Assembly: GCA_943788825.1 (NCBI GenBank)
Contig: CALSRT010000003.1
Coordinates: 310,001-374,000, forward strand
Origin: UBA4582 sp002389265
GTDB taxonomy: Bacteria > Pseudomonadota > Gammaproteobacteria > Pseudomonadales > Azotimanducaceae
DNA length: 64,000 bases
Direction of reading: 5' to 3'
A program made the translations under genes and the position numbers. The number at the start of each line of letters is the position of its first letter. Positions within the stretch are counted from its first letter, which is position 1. The notes below the pieces were generated by a model. It was not told the origin of the DNA. It did not search any database and worked only from the letters and a program-made list of their open reading frames with translations. Positions 34,696 through 43,822 of this stretch are shown one piece after another.

Positions 34696-36066
34696 ATGAC
34701 TAAAAGCCTATTTATTTTTCGCCGTGACCTTAGGGTTTTCGACAACACGGGTCTACTGGAAGCCGCGCGCCAGTCGGGTGAGGTGGTTGTCTGCTTTATT
34801 TATGACGAAACTATTTTGGCAGGGTATTCCGAGGGTGACTTTCGCTTGGAATTTCTTCATGCCAGCCTCATGGATTTGAGTCAGCAGATACAAGCGCTTG
34901 GTGGACGTTTGAATGTGTTTTTTGGCAAGCCCCAGGATGTGGTTGAGGATCTGCTCAATACCGAGACGTTCAGTTGTGTTTATGTGAATCGCGATTATAC
35001 GCCCTATAGCCGCCGACGCGACGCCGGCCTGGAGGCAGCCTGTGGTTCTCGCGGTGTACATTTCTTTACAGTCAGCGACGCCTTGATTAATGAGCCCGAG
35101 CAAGTGTACAAAGGCGACGGCGGCCATTATGCCGTCTTCACGCCCTTCTATAATCGGGCGCGACAATTATTTGTCGCGCCGCCTCAGGAGGATATGCCTA
35201 CCAATCTCTGCTCGACCAAGTTCAGTGATATCGCGCTGGAGGACTTGCCGTCAGGTGTGCCCCGAGGTAAAGCCCAGTCTGTATTTTTGCCGGGCAGGCA
35301 AGGTGCATTGCAGGTATTGGCGAACCTGGCGCCATTAGAGACCTATGAAACAGATCGCAATTTCCCGGCACTGCCAGGCACGAGTCATCTGTCGGCCCAC
35401 ATGAAATTCGGTACCTGTTCGGTACGCGAGGCTTACCACAAGATTGCCGACAATCTCGGTGACCAGCATCCATTGTTACGACAGCTTTACTGGCGTGATT
35501 TCTTTACCCATATCGCGTTCCACCGACCGCGAGTTTTTGGCCATGCCTTCCGCGAACTATATGATGGTATTGTCTGGGATCAGGCAGGGGAAAAATTTCA
35601 GTGTTGGTGTGAAGGTAAAACCGGGTTCCCGATTATCGATGCCGGTATGCGCGAGTTAGTAAACACTGGCTATATGCACAATCGAGTGCGGATGGTGGTA
35701 GCGTCATTTTTAGTGAAAAACCTGCATGTGGATTGGCGCCTGGGCGAGGCCTTCTTTGCTCGGTATCTGACGGACTATGATGCCTGTGTGAACAATGGCA
35801 GCTGGCAATGGGCAGCGTCTACCGGTGCAGATGCGCAGCCTTATTTCAGAGTCTTTAACCCCTGGCGACAACAACTTAAGTTTGATGTCGACGGCGTGTA
35901 TATCAAGCGGTGGGTGCCGGAGTTAGCGGCCTGGCCAGCCAAAGCGATACACCGGCTGGAGAAAGATTCGACTGGCTATTTGGCGCCCATCGTCGATTTA
36001 CGAGCCAGTGCCGAGGAGATCAAGGCGCGTTTTCGTGGTCTAAAAGATGCTCGTGGGCTCATCTAG
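34696..36066 (+). CDS. phrB: Deoxyribodipyrimidine photolyase (CPD class I)
   Basis: 456-residue light-dependent DNA repair enzyme. The N-terminal alpha/beta domain starts SLFIFRRDLRVFDNTGLLEA and binds the antenna chromophore; the C-terminal helical FAD domain shows LLRQLYWRDFF, the GWDAG-like segment DAGMRELVNTGYMHNRVRM (~305-323) and NGSWQWAASTGADAQPYFR, the signature of photolyases. E. coli PhrB is 472 residues. The run of conserved tryptophans favours repair rather than cryptochrome signalling. A 60-bp gap follows before the formamidase-like gene. Confidence 0.95.
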   Translation: MTKSLFIFRRDLRVFDNTGLLEAARQSGEVVVCFIYDETILAGYSEGDFRLEFLHASLMDLSQQIQALGGRLNVFFGKPQDVVEDLLNTETFSCVYVNRDYTPYSRRRDAGLEAACGSRGVHFFTVSDALINEPEQVYKGDGGHYAVFTPFYNRARQLFVAPPQEDMPTNLCSTKFSDIALEDLPSGVPRGKAQSVFLPGRQGALQVLANLAPLETYETDRNFPALPGTSHLSAHMKFGTCSVREAYHKIADNLGDQHPLLRQLYWRDFFTHIAFHRPRVFGHAFRELYDGIVWDQAGEKFQCWCEGKTGFPIIDAGMRELVNTGYMHNRVRMVVASFLVKNLHVDWRLGEAFFARYLTDYDACVNNGSWQWAASTGADAQPYFRVFNPWRQQLKFDVDGVYIKRWVPELAAWPAKAIHRLEKDSTGYLAPIVDLRASAEEIKARFRGLKDARGLI

Positions 36067-36126
36067 GTTGGTGTCGACCTGCAGGGTGTCTGTGAGTGGG
36101 CGGATAGCGACGATGGGTGAACCGAA

Positions 36127-36936
36127 ATGAACCATGCCACCTTCAAGCAAGTGTTGGCGCTGCCGGCCAGTACGCCTGACGCGGTACTGTTCTATGGCCA
36201 GTCCAAGCAACAATTTGGTGAGCTTTGGTTGCCCTCAGACGCGCCGGCTAAGGGTGCGCCGCTATTGATTTTGATCCATGGTGGGTGTTGGTTGAATGCC
36301 TTTGATATCGCTCATAGTCGAGCGATGGCGATGAGCCTGAAGCTGCAGGGTTATGGGGTTTGGTCCTTGGAGTATCGGCGAGTCGGTGATGCGGGGGGTG
36401 GTTTTCCCGGTAGTTTTATGGATGTCGGTGAGGGCGTAGACTACGTTCGGCAGTTGCATGACTATCCGCTGGATCTGCAACGGGTCGTGCTGATCGGCCA
36501 TTCCGCGGGCGGGCAATTGGCGTTGTGGGCGTCGAGTCGTGCCCAACTGCCGGCCGGCCATCGATTTCATCAAGCTGATGCCTTGCCCGTTCAGGGCGTC
36601 ATTGGGTTGGCGGCCATTATAGATTTGGTGGCGTATGCTCAAGGTGACAGTCAATGTCAGCAGGCGGCGGTGAAATTGATGGGAGGTACGCCGGAACAAC
36701 AACCGCAGCGCTACCAATGGGTTTCCCCCGTGAACCTGCCGTTGGCGTCGAATGCCTTATTGATCCACGGCATTGACGACAGCGTCGTGGCGTTTGCACA
36801 GAGCAAGTCAGCGGCAGCCCGAGTTGGCGCCGAATGGTTACCCATAGCCAACGCTGGTCACTTCGATTTAATTCATCCGCCAGCAGATGCATGGGTATCC
36901 GTGTTGCATGCTATCAAGGGAGTCTGCAAACCATGA
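36127..36936 (+). CDS. Alpha/beta hydrolase, probable kynurenine formamidase
   Basis: 269-residue alpha/beta hydrolase with oxyanion motif HGGCW (HGGxW, as in eukaryote-type arylformamidases), nucleophile elbow GHSAGGQLALW (~125-135), acid in HGIDDSVV and catalytic His in NAGHFDLIHPP. Its stop overlaps the start of kynU in an ATGA junction, tightly coupling it to kynureninase. Kynurenine formamidase converts N-formylkynurenine to kynurenine, the step before kynureninase, so both motif and context agree. It is not the metal-dependent KynB type common in bacteria. No tryptophan dioxygenase is in the window. Confidence 0.82.
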   Translation: MNHATFKQVLALPASTPDAVLFYGQSKQQFGELWLPSDAPAKGAPLLILIHGGCWLNAFDIAHSRAMAMSLKLQGYGVWSLEYRRVGDAGGGFPGSFMDVGEGVDYVRQLHDYPLDLQRVVLIGHSAGGQLALWASSRAQLPAGHRFHQADALPVQGVIGLAAIIDLVAYAQGDSQCQQAAVKLMGGTPEQQPQRYQWVSPVNLPLASNALLIHGIDDSVVAFAQSKSAAARVGAEWLPIANAGHFDLIHPPADAWVSVLHAIKGVCKP

Positions 36937-38165
36937 CCCGACAGGATTGCATTGCGCTAGATGCAGCAGATCCGCTGCGCGTTCACCGGCTTCAGTTTGC
37001 GCTACCCGATAACCTGATCTACCTGGACGGCAATTCACTCGGCGCGCTACCCCATGTGGTCGTAGAGCGTCTGCACGCAACACTGAGTCAGCAGTGGGGG
37101 ACGGATCTGATCAGGGGTTGGAATCGGCATTGGATTGATTTGCCGACAGTAGTTGGGGAAAAAATAGCGCCGATTATCGGTGCGGCGCCGGGTCAGGTGA
37201 TTTGTGCTGATTCAACCTCCGTCAACCTGTTCAAGCTGTTGGCTGCAGCCCTGCAACTGAACCCAGGGCGCACGGTGATTCTGTCTCAGGATGACAATTT
37301 CCCGACAGATTTATACATGGCCCAGGGTTTGTCTGCTCTGGTGGGCGAAGCCCGCTGCGAGTTGCGCCAGGTGCCAGAAGCGCAGTTGTTGAATAGCTTG
37401 AATGCCGACACGGCGGTTTTGCTGCTCACCCAAGTGAATTTTCGCAACGGTCGATGTCATGATCTGCAGGCGCTGACGGCGGCTGCCCATAGAGCGGGTG
37501 CGTTGGTTCTGTGGGATCTGTCCCATAGCGCTGGTGCCATGCCGATACACCTCGATAGCTGGCATGTTGACCTGGCGGTTGGCTGTGGTTATAAATTTCT
37601 GAATGGTGGGCCCGGTGCGCCAGCCTATGTCTACGTAGCAGCCCGACATCAGGCAGCAGTGATTCAGCCGCTGACAGGCTGGATGGGTCACGCCGCCCCC
37701 TTTGATTTTGATCAGGACTATGCGCCCGGCGCCGGCATGTTGAGATTCCTCTGCGGTACGCCATCTATCCTCGGCCTTAGTGCGCTGGATGCTGCGCTGG
37801 ATCTGTGGGCAGATATTGATCTCGAACAAGTCAGACTCAAGTCGCAGCAATTGGGTCAATTGTTCATTGCCCTGGTTGCCGCCGAACCCACGCTAGGGGT
37901 CCTTGATTTATTGAGCCCCGCAGTGGCTGACAGTCGAGGCAGTCAGGTTTGTTATGAGCATCAAGCAGGTTATGCCATGGTTCAGGCGTTGGCTGAAGCA
38001 GGGGTGATTGCGGATTTTCGCGCCCCGAACATCCTGCGGTTCGGTTTTAGCCCACTATATACGCAGTTTGTTGACGTCTGGGACACTGTCGTTCAATTGA
38101 CATCGCTGGTGTCGAACGGGACTTATCAGCAGCCTAGGTTTCAGCAGCGCGGTTTAGTCACCTGA
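36933..38165 (+). CDS. kynU: Kynureninase
   Basis: 410-residue fold-type I PLP enzyme that splits kynurenine into anthranilate and alanine. The N-terminal YLDGNSLGALP is family-typical, the phosphate-binding CADSTSVNLFKLLAAAL lies near residue 85, the Asp of DLSHSAGAMPI binds the pyridine N, and the Schiff-base Lys is in VGCGYKFLNGGPGAPAY. ATG 36933 overlaps the TGA of the preceding gene by four bases; a longer upstream frame has no homology. Part of a two-gene kynurenine module for tryptophan degradation or anthranilate/quinolone supply. Confidence 0.95.
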   Translation: MTRQDCIALDAADPLRVHRLQFALPDNLIYLDGNSLGALPHVVVERLHATLSQQWGTDLIRGWNRHWIDLPTVVGEKIAPIIGAAPGQVICADSTSVNLFKLLAAALQLNPGRTVILSQDDNFPTDLYMAQGLSALVGEARCELRQVPEAQLLNSLNADTAVLLLTQVNFRNGRCHDLQALTAAAHRAGALVLWDLSHSAGAMPIHLDSWHVDLAVGCGYKFLNGGPGAPAYVYVAARHQAAVIQPLTGWMGHAAPFDFDQDYAPGAGMLRFLCGTPSILGLSALDAALDLWADIDLEQVRLKSQQLGQLFIALVAAEPTLGVLDLLSPAVADSRGSQVCYEHQAGYAMVQALAEAGVIADFRAPNILRFGFSPLYTQFVDVWDTVVQLTSLVSNGTYQQPRFQQRGLVT

Positions 38166-38400
38166 TTGCTGTCGCCAGCTGCTACAAGTGTCTCGCCAGA
38201 GCGGCGAGTGAAGGTGTGGTAGGGGTGATCAGCCTCCACGGCAGAGCCAAGCATAGTTCGGCGAGATGAATCCCTAAATAAACTGGCGATGAAGTCAGTG
38301 AGTAAAATCTTAAAGACTGAATAAAAGCGACTCTTTGACGTTCATAATTTGCGTTAGTCGAACCGTCAAGGATGGATACCTGTGTGGTAGACTAGCGCCG

Positions 38401-40641
38401 ATGAAAAACCCTACCTATTTTGCTACTGCGCCGAAAGGCATGCCAGACCTGCTCGTCACCGAATTGCAAAGCTTTGGCGCGACCAATGTCTCTGAAACCC
38501 GTGCCGGTGCCCAGTTTGAAGGCTCGATGGAAGTCGTCTATCGGGCTTGTCTCTGGTCGCGTCTGGCGAACAGAATACTGTTGCCGCTGAAGACTTTTCC
38601 CGCCGATTCGCCGGAGGCGCTCTACGAGGGTGTCCGCAGTATTGATTGGACGGCGCACCTCTTGGTCAATCAAACACTGGCAGTTGATGCCAATGTTTCA
38701 GCATCAAAAATCACCCATAGTCATTATGCGGCACTAAAAATCAAAGATGCGCTTGTCGATAGTTTCGCTGAAAGCCATGGCGATCGTCCGAATGTGGATG
38801 TGGATCGGCCAGACATTCGCATCAACTGTTACATTCATAGAGATCAGGCGGCGTTGTACCTCGACTTGTCGGGTAGCAGTTTGCACCAACGTAATTACCG
38901 ATTAGAGGCGGGTCAGGCGCCGCTCAAGGAAAATCTAGCAGCAGCGCTGTTACTCCGGGCTCGTTGGCCAGAGATACTGGCTGACAAGGGCGCCTTTGTG
39001 GATCCGATGTGTGGGTCTGGCACGCTGGTTATCGAGGCGGCGATGCTGGCCGCGGATATCGCTCCGGGCCTGACCCGTGACTACTATGGTTTTCTCGGCT
39101 GGCGACAACATGATGTGGCGTTATGGGAGGGGCTGATCAAGGAAGCGTTGAGTCGCCGTGAAGCGGGGTTGTCGAAGTTGCCGACCATCCTGGGGTTTGA
39201 TAATGATCGTCGAGTGCTAGAGCAGGCCCGGGATAACGCCAGGCGTGCGGGTCTTGACGGCAAGGTAGAGTTTGCGTTCCAGGACATAGAACATTTTCGC
39301 CACAGTTTTCCCGCCCAGGGTCTGGTTGTGACAAATCCCCCCTATGGCCGACGTCTAGCTGAAACTAATGAGTTACCCCGGCTATACCACGCATTGGGAA
39401 CCCTGTTAAAAACCCACCTGCGTGGTTGGAAAGCGGCGCTATTTACCGAGGATCAGACCCTCGGCAAGCACCTGGGCTTGCGCGCGGATAAACTCCATAC
39501 GCTCTATAATGGAGCCATTGCCTGCAAGCTGATTCACTTCACCATTGAAGAGAGTCACTTCTACCGAGATGCTCGGCTGCCGTTTCGGGTTAAACCCGCT
39601 GAGCTCTCAGAGCACGCGGCCATGTTCCGCAACCGTCTAGACAAAAATCTCAAGCAATTGACCAAGTGGGCGCGTCGAGATGGGGTGTCCTGTTTTCGAG
39701 TCTACGATGCCGACTTACCTGATTATGCCGCCGCCATTGATGTCTATCGTCGCGCCGGCGCGGCCGCAGGATCAGACCCCTCAGAGGTTGTTGAACAATG
39801 GGTCTGTATTCAAGAATATGCCGCGCCGCAGACCATTGATCCGGAGAAGGTCGGGCTTCGAACTCGAGAGCTGGTCACTGTCGCGCAATTGGTGTTGGGT
39901 GTTGATGACGATCACCTGTTCTATAAAACCCGGGCTCGACAGCGAGGTGAAAGCCAGTACGAGCGCATCGCTACCGAACGTCGTTTTCATGAGGTCGCCG
40001 AAGGTAGTTGTCGATTTTGGGTTAACTTTGAGGACTATTTGGATACCGGCTTGTTTCTCGATCATCGACCGATTCGCCAGCGTATTGGCCAGCAGGCTCG
40101 CGGTAAGAAATTTCTGAATCTGTTCGCCTACACCGGTGCAGTGACAATTCATGCCGCCCTGGGTGGTGCCGTCACGACGACGACAGTGGACATGTCTCAA
40201 ACCTATTTGGATTGGGCGCGGCGGAATCTTGAGCTTAATGGTCTGGATGAAAAAACCCATCGACTGGTGCAGGCCGATTGTCTGCAATGGCTTTCCCAGC
40301 AACGGCAAGAAGCCAGCTATGATTTAATATTCCTTGATCCGCCGACATTTTCAAACTCCAAGCGAATGGCTCAAGCCTTTGATGTCCAGCAGGATCACGG
40401 CCGTCTGATTCGACAGGCGATGCGTTTGTTGCAGCCTGACGGAACCTTGTATTTTTCAACCAATATGCGCAATTTCAAGCTTGATGAGGATATCCAGACG
40501 CTGTTTGAAACGAAAAATATTAGTAGTGAAACCATCCCCCATGACTTCAAGCGGCGGCAAAATATTCATCATTGCTGGCTCATGACCCCGAAGAAAATCG
40601 GTGCGCAGTCAAATAACGTCAGCCTGTGGCCAACCCGTTAG
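38401..40641 (+). CDS. rlmL: 23S rRNA methyltransferase RlmKL (G2445 N2 / G2069 N7)
   Basis: 746-residue bifunctional enzyme. Order: THUMP domain (residues ~1-160), RlmL SAM domain with VDPMCGSGTLVIEAA and the catalytic NPPYGRRL (~310), then RlmK domain with NLFAYTGAVTIHAALGGA and LIFLDPPTFSNSKRM (~645). The fused form is typical of Gammaproteobacteria. ATG 38401 gives the conserved MKNPTYFATAPKGM start; a TAGACT sequence ten bases upstream could make the transcript almost leaderless. The longer upstream frame is not conserved. Confidence 0.95.
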   Translation: MKNPTYFATAPKGMPDLLVTELQSFGATNVSETRAGAQFEGSMEVVYRACLWSRLANRILLPLKTFPADSPEALYEGVRSIDWTAHLLVNQTLAVDANVSASKITHSHYAALKIKDALVDSFAESHGDRPNVDVDRPDIRINCYIHRDQAALYLDLSGSSLHQRNYRLEAGQAPLKENLAAALLLRARWPEILADKGAFVDPMCGSGTLVIEAAMLAADIAPGLTRDYYGFLGWRQHDVALWEGLIKEALSRREAGLSKLPTILGFDNDRRVLEQARDNARRAGLDGKVEFAFQDIEHFRHSFPAQGLVVTNPPYGRRLAETNELPRLYHALGTLLKTHLRGWKAALFTEDQTLGKHLGLRADKLHTLYNGAIACKLIHFTIEESHFYRDARLPFRVKPAELSEHAAMFRNRLDKNLKQLTKWARRDGVSCFRVYDADLPDYAAAIDVYRRAGAAAGSDPSEVVEQWVCIQEYAAPQTIDPEKVGLRTRELVTVAQLVLGVDDDHLFYKTRARQRGESQYERIATERRFHEVAEGSCRFWVNFEDYLDTGLFLDHRPIRQRIGQQARGKKFLNLFAYTGAVTIHAALGGAVTTTTVDMSQTYLDWARRNLELNGLDEKTHRLVQADCLQWLSQQRQEASYDLIFLDPPTFSNSKRMAQAFDVQQDHGRLIRQAMRLLQPDGTLYFSTNMRNFKLDEDIQTLFETKNISSETIPHDFKRRQNIHHCWLMTPKKIGAQSNNVSLWPTR

Positions 40642-40902
40642 CACAGAGGCCGGGCTGGTACGATTTTTTGCGGCCGCTAGCGGCTTTCTGCGCTTACAGG
40701 CTTTCCTGAACGCTGACATTGCTCTAGGCTCTGACTTTTGATTCGTCCTGAAAAATCTTCCATGCTGCGCCCATTGTCAGAGCAGCACGGCGACAGGCGA
40801 TACTTCTCCATTGGCAACCGGTTATTGAAGATACCAGGCGCTTTCTATCGGCGCTAAGCGCTGAAAATATTGACCAGGCTTTAATCAAGCAGGAGCGAAG
40901 CA

Positions 40903-42054
40903 TTGAACGTAAATTGGAATTATCCAACCCAGGTGCTGGTTGGTGCGGGTCGGTTGCAGGAATTGCCTGAGCTGTGTGTTCAGCATGGTATGCAAAATCC
41001 GCTGCTGGTCACCGATCCTGGCCTTGCGAGTCTGCCGATGGTTGCTGAGGCGCTGGCGCTTTGCCATGCTGCCGGACTGGCCGTTGGCTGTTTTAGTCAA
41101 ATCAAGCCGAACCCGACCGGCGCCAATATCAAGGATGGCATTGCGGCTTTCCAGGCCGGTCAGCATGATGGTGTGATAGCAATGGGCGGCGGCAGCGGAC
41201 TCGATGCGGGTAAGGCTATCGCTGTGCTTGCTCAGCAGACCTGTTCGCTGTGGGATCTCGAAGACATCGGTGATCAATGGCAGCGAGCAGATGTTAGCCG
41301 AATAATGCCGCTGATCGCCTTGCCAACCACAGCGGGTACCGGGTCTGAGGTGGGTAGGGCCGCCTTAGTCGTGAATGAAGCGCAGCAGCGCAAAGTCATT
41401 ATATTCCATCCAAAGATGATGCCCGCTGCGGTGATTCTCGACCCGATACTAACGCTAGGTCTGCCTGCCGGACTCACTGCAGCGACGGGCATGGATGCTT
41501 TGTCCCACAGTCTGGAAGCCTATTGTTCGAACTATTACCATCCCATGGCGGAGGGCATTGCCATGCAAGGTATGCGTCTCGTAAAGGACTATCTGCCTGC
41601 TGTAGTTCGTGATGGCACTGATGTGGAGGCTCGCCAACAAATGCTGGTGGCTTCAATGATGGGGGCTACGGCTTTTCAACGCGGCTTGGGTGCGATGCAT
41701 GCTTTGGCTCATCCGTTGGGGGCAATATTCGATGCCCATCACGGCATGTTGAATGCGATTCTTATGCCCTATGTACTCAAAGCCAATTATCCAGTGATCA
41801 AGCAGCGCATTGGGCTGCTGGCGCAATGTCTGGAGCTCGAACCGGACTTCGAGGGTTTTATGAGTTGGATTCTGGCTTTACGTGCCGAGATCAACATTCC
41901 TCATACACTGGCGAGTACCATTGATGCCGACAGTCTTCCCGATACCATTGGTGCCATGGCTGTGGCTGATCCGTCAGCGGGATCCAACCCTATCAGCTTC
42001 TCTGCACCCCAGTATCGACAGATCCTGCTAGCCGCGCTGAATGGCGAGCTTTAA
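40903..42054 (+). CDS. Iron-containing alcohol dehydrogenase
   Basis: 383-residue Fe-ADH family enzyme. NAD-binding MGGGSGLDAGKAI (~88-100), metal ligands in TAATGMDALSHSLEAY and AMHALAHPLGAIFDAHHG are all present. It oxidises a primary alcohol, lactaldehyde, a diol or a 4-hydroxyacid, unknown here. TTG at 40903 is the likely start: an AGGAG eight bases upstream and the direct match of NVNWNYPTQVLVGAGRL to the family. A 261-bp gap upstream has no convincing gene. A 7-bp tandem array begins six bases after the stop. Confidence 0.93.
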   Translation: MNVNWNYPTQVLVGAGRLQELPELCVQHGMQNPLLVTDPGLASLPMVAEALALCHAAGLAVGCFSQIKPNPTGANIKDGIAAFQAGQHDGVIAMGGGSGLDAGKAIAVLAQQTCSLWDLEDIGDQWQRADVSRIMPLIALPTTAGTGSEVGRAALVVNEAQQRKVIIFHPKMMPAAVILDPILTLGLPAGLTAATGMDALSHSLEAYCSNYYHPMAEGIAMQGMRLVKDYLPAVVRDGTDVEARQQMLVASMMGATAFQRGLGAMHALAHPLGAIFDAHHGMLNAILMPYVLKANYPVIKQRIGLLAQCLELEPDFEGFMSWILALRAEINIPHTLASTIDADSLPDTIGAMAVADPSAGSNPISFSAPQYRQILLAALNGEL

Positions 42055-42060
42055 TGGCTA

Positions 42061-42137
42061 GCCTTTAGCAAAAAGCCTTTAGCCAAAAGCCAAAAGCCAA
42101 AAGCCTTTAGCCAAAAGCCCTAAACGAAAAGCCTTAA
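42061..42137. repeat. Heptameric tandem array, GCCWWWA
   Basis: Ten or eleven 7-bp units of GCCTTTA, GCCAAAA and close variants, starting immediately after the alcohol dehydrogenase stop. Order: TTTA, (GCAAAAA), TTTA, AAAA x3, TTTA, AAAA, a degenerate 14-bp unit, then TTAA. Confidence 0.9.
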
Positions 42138-42198
42138 GTGGATAACCCTCAACGCGAAGCCGTTAATAACCTGCTTTGGCGACCGTCTCGCAACGCGC

Positions 42199-42945
42199 CT
42201 ACAACGAATTTTCGAGACTTCTCACCGCCTTGGAGTAAAACTCTCGCTGTGCCAGTATCATGATGGTGACTGTGCTCATGACCATAAAAATGTAAGGGTG
42301 AATCAACCAGAACACCATCGCCAGGCAGAAATAATACGCCCGCAATCCTTTGTTATTGTCGTGACCGGCGACATCCAGTAGGCGAGCCATGGCGTCGATA
42401 AAACGCTCCTTGGCTTCAGGGTCAATCGTTTCGTTCGGCGTCGGTGCGCTGCCCATCATTACTGCGGCGAAGCCATACTGGCGAAGGCTCCAGGTAATCA
42501 TAAAAAACGCATAGACCAGCACAGTTACAATCGTCACCAGCTTGAACTGGACCTGCTCGGTGGTCTGAATCAAGTCAAATGGTAATTGATTGGCCATATC
42601 GGCAATTAGGCTACTGGCTGACATGGCAGTGAACACTGCCGCTAATAGAATTAATGTGGTTGAGGCGAAAAAGCCGACGACCCGTTCCTGGCTCGCCAGC
42701 AATGATGAATCAGTCACGCGGTTATCACGTTCCAGCATTTTTCGAACCCAAAGCGCCCGGTGCAGGCGCATGGAGTGGGATAACGAAGTTTTCTGACCCC
42801 GTCGGGCGCGACGTCTGGCATAGATGGAATAGCCGAGCCAGACGCAGAGCATGTAAATCAGGGCGATCAGGTCGATATAGATAGCAGGCACGGTGGCGAT
42901 CTCAGTGTGGTTAGTGGTGCTTATGATACCAATCAGTGGTGCCAT
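42199..42945 (-). CDS. DUF599 domain membrane protein
   Basis: About 248 residues with four predicted membrane spans: YIDLIALIYMLCVWLGYSIY (~22-41), FFASTTLILLAAVFTAMSAS (~92-111), KLVTIVTVLVYAFFMITWSL (~134-153) and FCLAMVFWLIHPYIFMVMST (~206-225). The segment HRALWVRKMLERDNRVTD and NKGLRAYYFCLAMVFWL are typical of DUF599, a family of unknown function. Starts ATG 42945 and GTG 42993 are both possible. It is the last gene of a minus-strand group with PhyH and epoxide hydrolase genes, or separate (46-bp gap). Confidence 0.85.
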   Translation of the reverse strand: MAPLIGIISTTNHTEIATVPAIYIDLIALIYMLCVWLGYSIYARRRARRGQKTSLSHSMRLHRALWVRKMLERDNRVTDSSLLASQERVVGFFASTTLILLAAVFTAMSASSLIADMANQLPFDLIQTTEQVQFKLVTIVTVLVYAFFMITWSLRQYGFAAVMMGSAPTPNETIDPEAKERFIDAMARLLDVAGHDNNKGLRAYYFCLAMVFWLIHPYIFMVMSTVTIMILAQREFYSKAVRSLENSL

Positions 42946-43039
42946 AGGCTCACGCAAAATGAGGTGCAGTTGATTATGCTGCGCCACTTTCACGCCTGGC
43001 CTGGATGACTTGATGCTAATGCGAAGCGCTCAGGCGGTT

Positions 43040-43819
43040 TTACCGAATATTTCGAACCTCGCCAGTTTTCAGCATGGGATGGTTGGCGGGTTGGTAGGTA
43101 ATGATAATGGCCCGTCGAGAAGTGTCTGTATGGTTCGGCTGCGAACCGTGAATCACATGGGGGCTGAAAAAAATCAAAGAACCTGCGGGTACGGTCAACG
43201 CCACCTGTTGCGCCTCGTCAAAACAATTCGGCGACGTAAAGAACCCACCGAGCAGGCTGCCATCATCAGTGCCGGGCAAGCAGCCCTGCCGATGACTACC
43301 TCGAATAACTCGCAGACAGCCATTGGTTTCAGTGGCCTCGTCAAAGGCGAGCATGACGTTGGGTAGCTGGTCCACATGCTGGCTGTCGTGAATCCAATAA
43401 GGCGAGTCCTGATGCCAGCCGAAACCGGAACCCTGGCGTGGGCGTTTCAGGTTTAGCTTGTTAGTCCATAAGGCAATGTTCGGTGAGCCAACCAGTTGTT
43501 GCATAGGGTCAGCGAGACGAGCATCGCTGACCAATGACGTGAGTCGTGGGTCTAGCTGGTCAACGGGTTCTATGACGCGCAGCAAGTCACTGTTGAGCGT
43601 TTGTTCAAATTGTAAAGTCATCCGGTCCACATCGATAAAACGTTTCTGGTCGAGGATATAGCTGCGGCCCTCGTCCGCCATGGCCAGGGCGCGACTCGCG
43701 GCACATTCTGCAGCATCCTGCAGTTCGCTGATTTCTGCGGGGCTGAAAACTGATTCGCGGACCAGGTAGCCGTGCGCTGAGTAGAAGGCAGTTTCTGCGG
43801 CATTCAGTGCGAAAGACAT
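43040..43819 (-). CDS. Phytanoyl-CoA dioxygenase family protein
   Basis: 259-residue Fe(II)/2-oxoglutarate oxygenase. The facial triad appears as GFGWHQDSPYW (His-x-Asp, ~140) and the distal His in SPHVIHGSQPNHTD, followed by the Arg in SRRAIIITYQ that holds 2-oxoglutarate. PhyH proteins hydroxylate branched acyl-CoA or many small metabolites; substrate not determinable. Three bases separate its start from the stop of the upstream epoxide hydrolase gene, so the pair is an operon and may act on the same compound class. Confidence 0.9.
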   Translation of the reverse strand: MSFALNAAETAFYSAHGYLVRESVFSPAEISELQDAAECAASRALAMADEGRSYILDQKRFIDVDRMTLQFEQTLNSDLLRVIEPVDQLDPRLTSLVSDARLADPMQQLVGSPNIALWTNKLNLKRPRQGSGFGWHQDSPYWIHDSQHVDQLPNVMLAFDEATETNGCLRVIRGSHRQGCLPGTDDGSLLGGFFTSPNCFDEAQQVALTVPAGSLIFFSPHVIHGSQPNHTDTSRRAIIITYQPANHPMLKTGEVRNIR

Positions 43820-43822
43820 GGG

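Noticed and set aside
40642..40902. Open stretch upstream of the iron alcohol dehydrogenase in another frame, running into its start
   Set aside because: Some protein-like composition but no start, no family match I can name, and it overlaps the well-supported ADH start.
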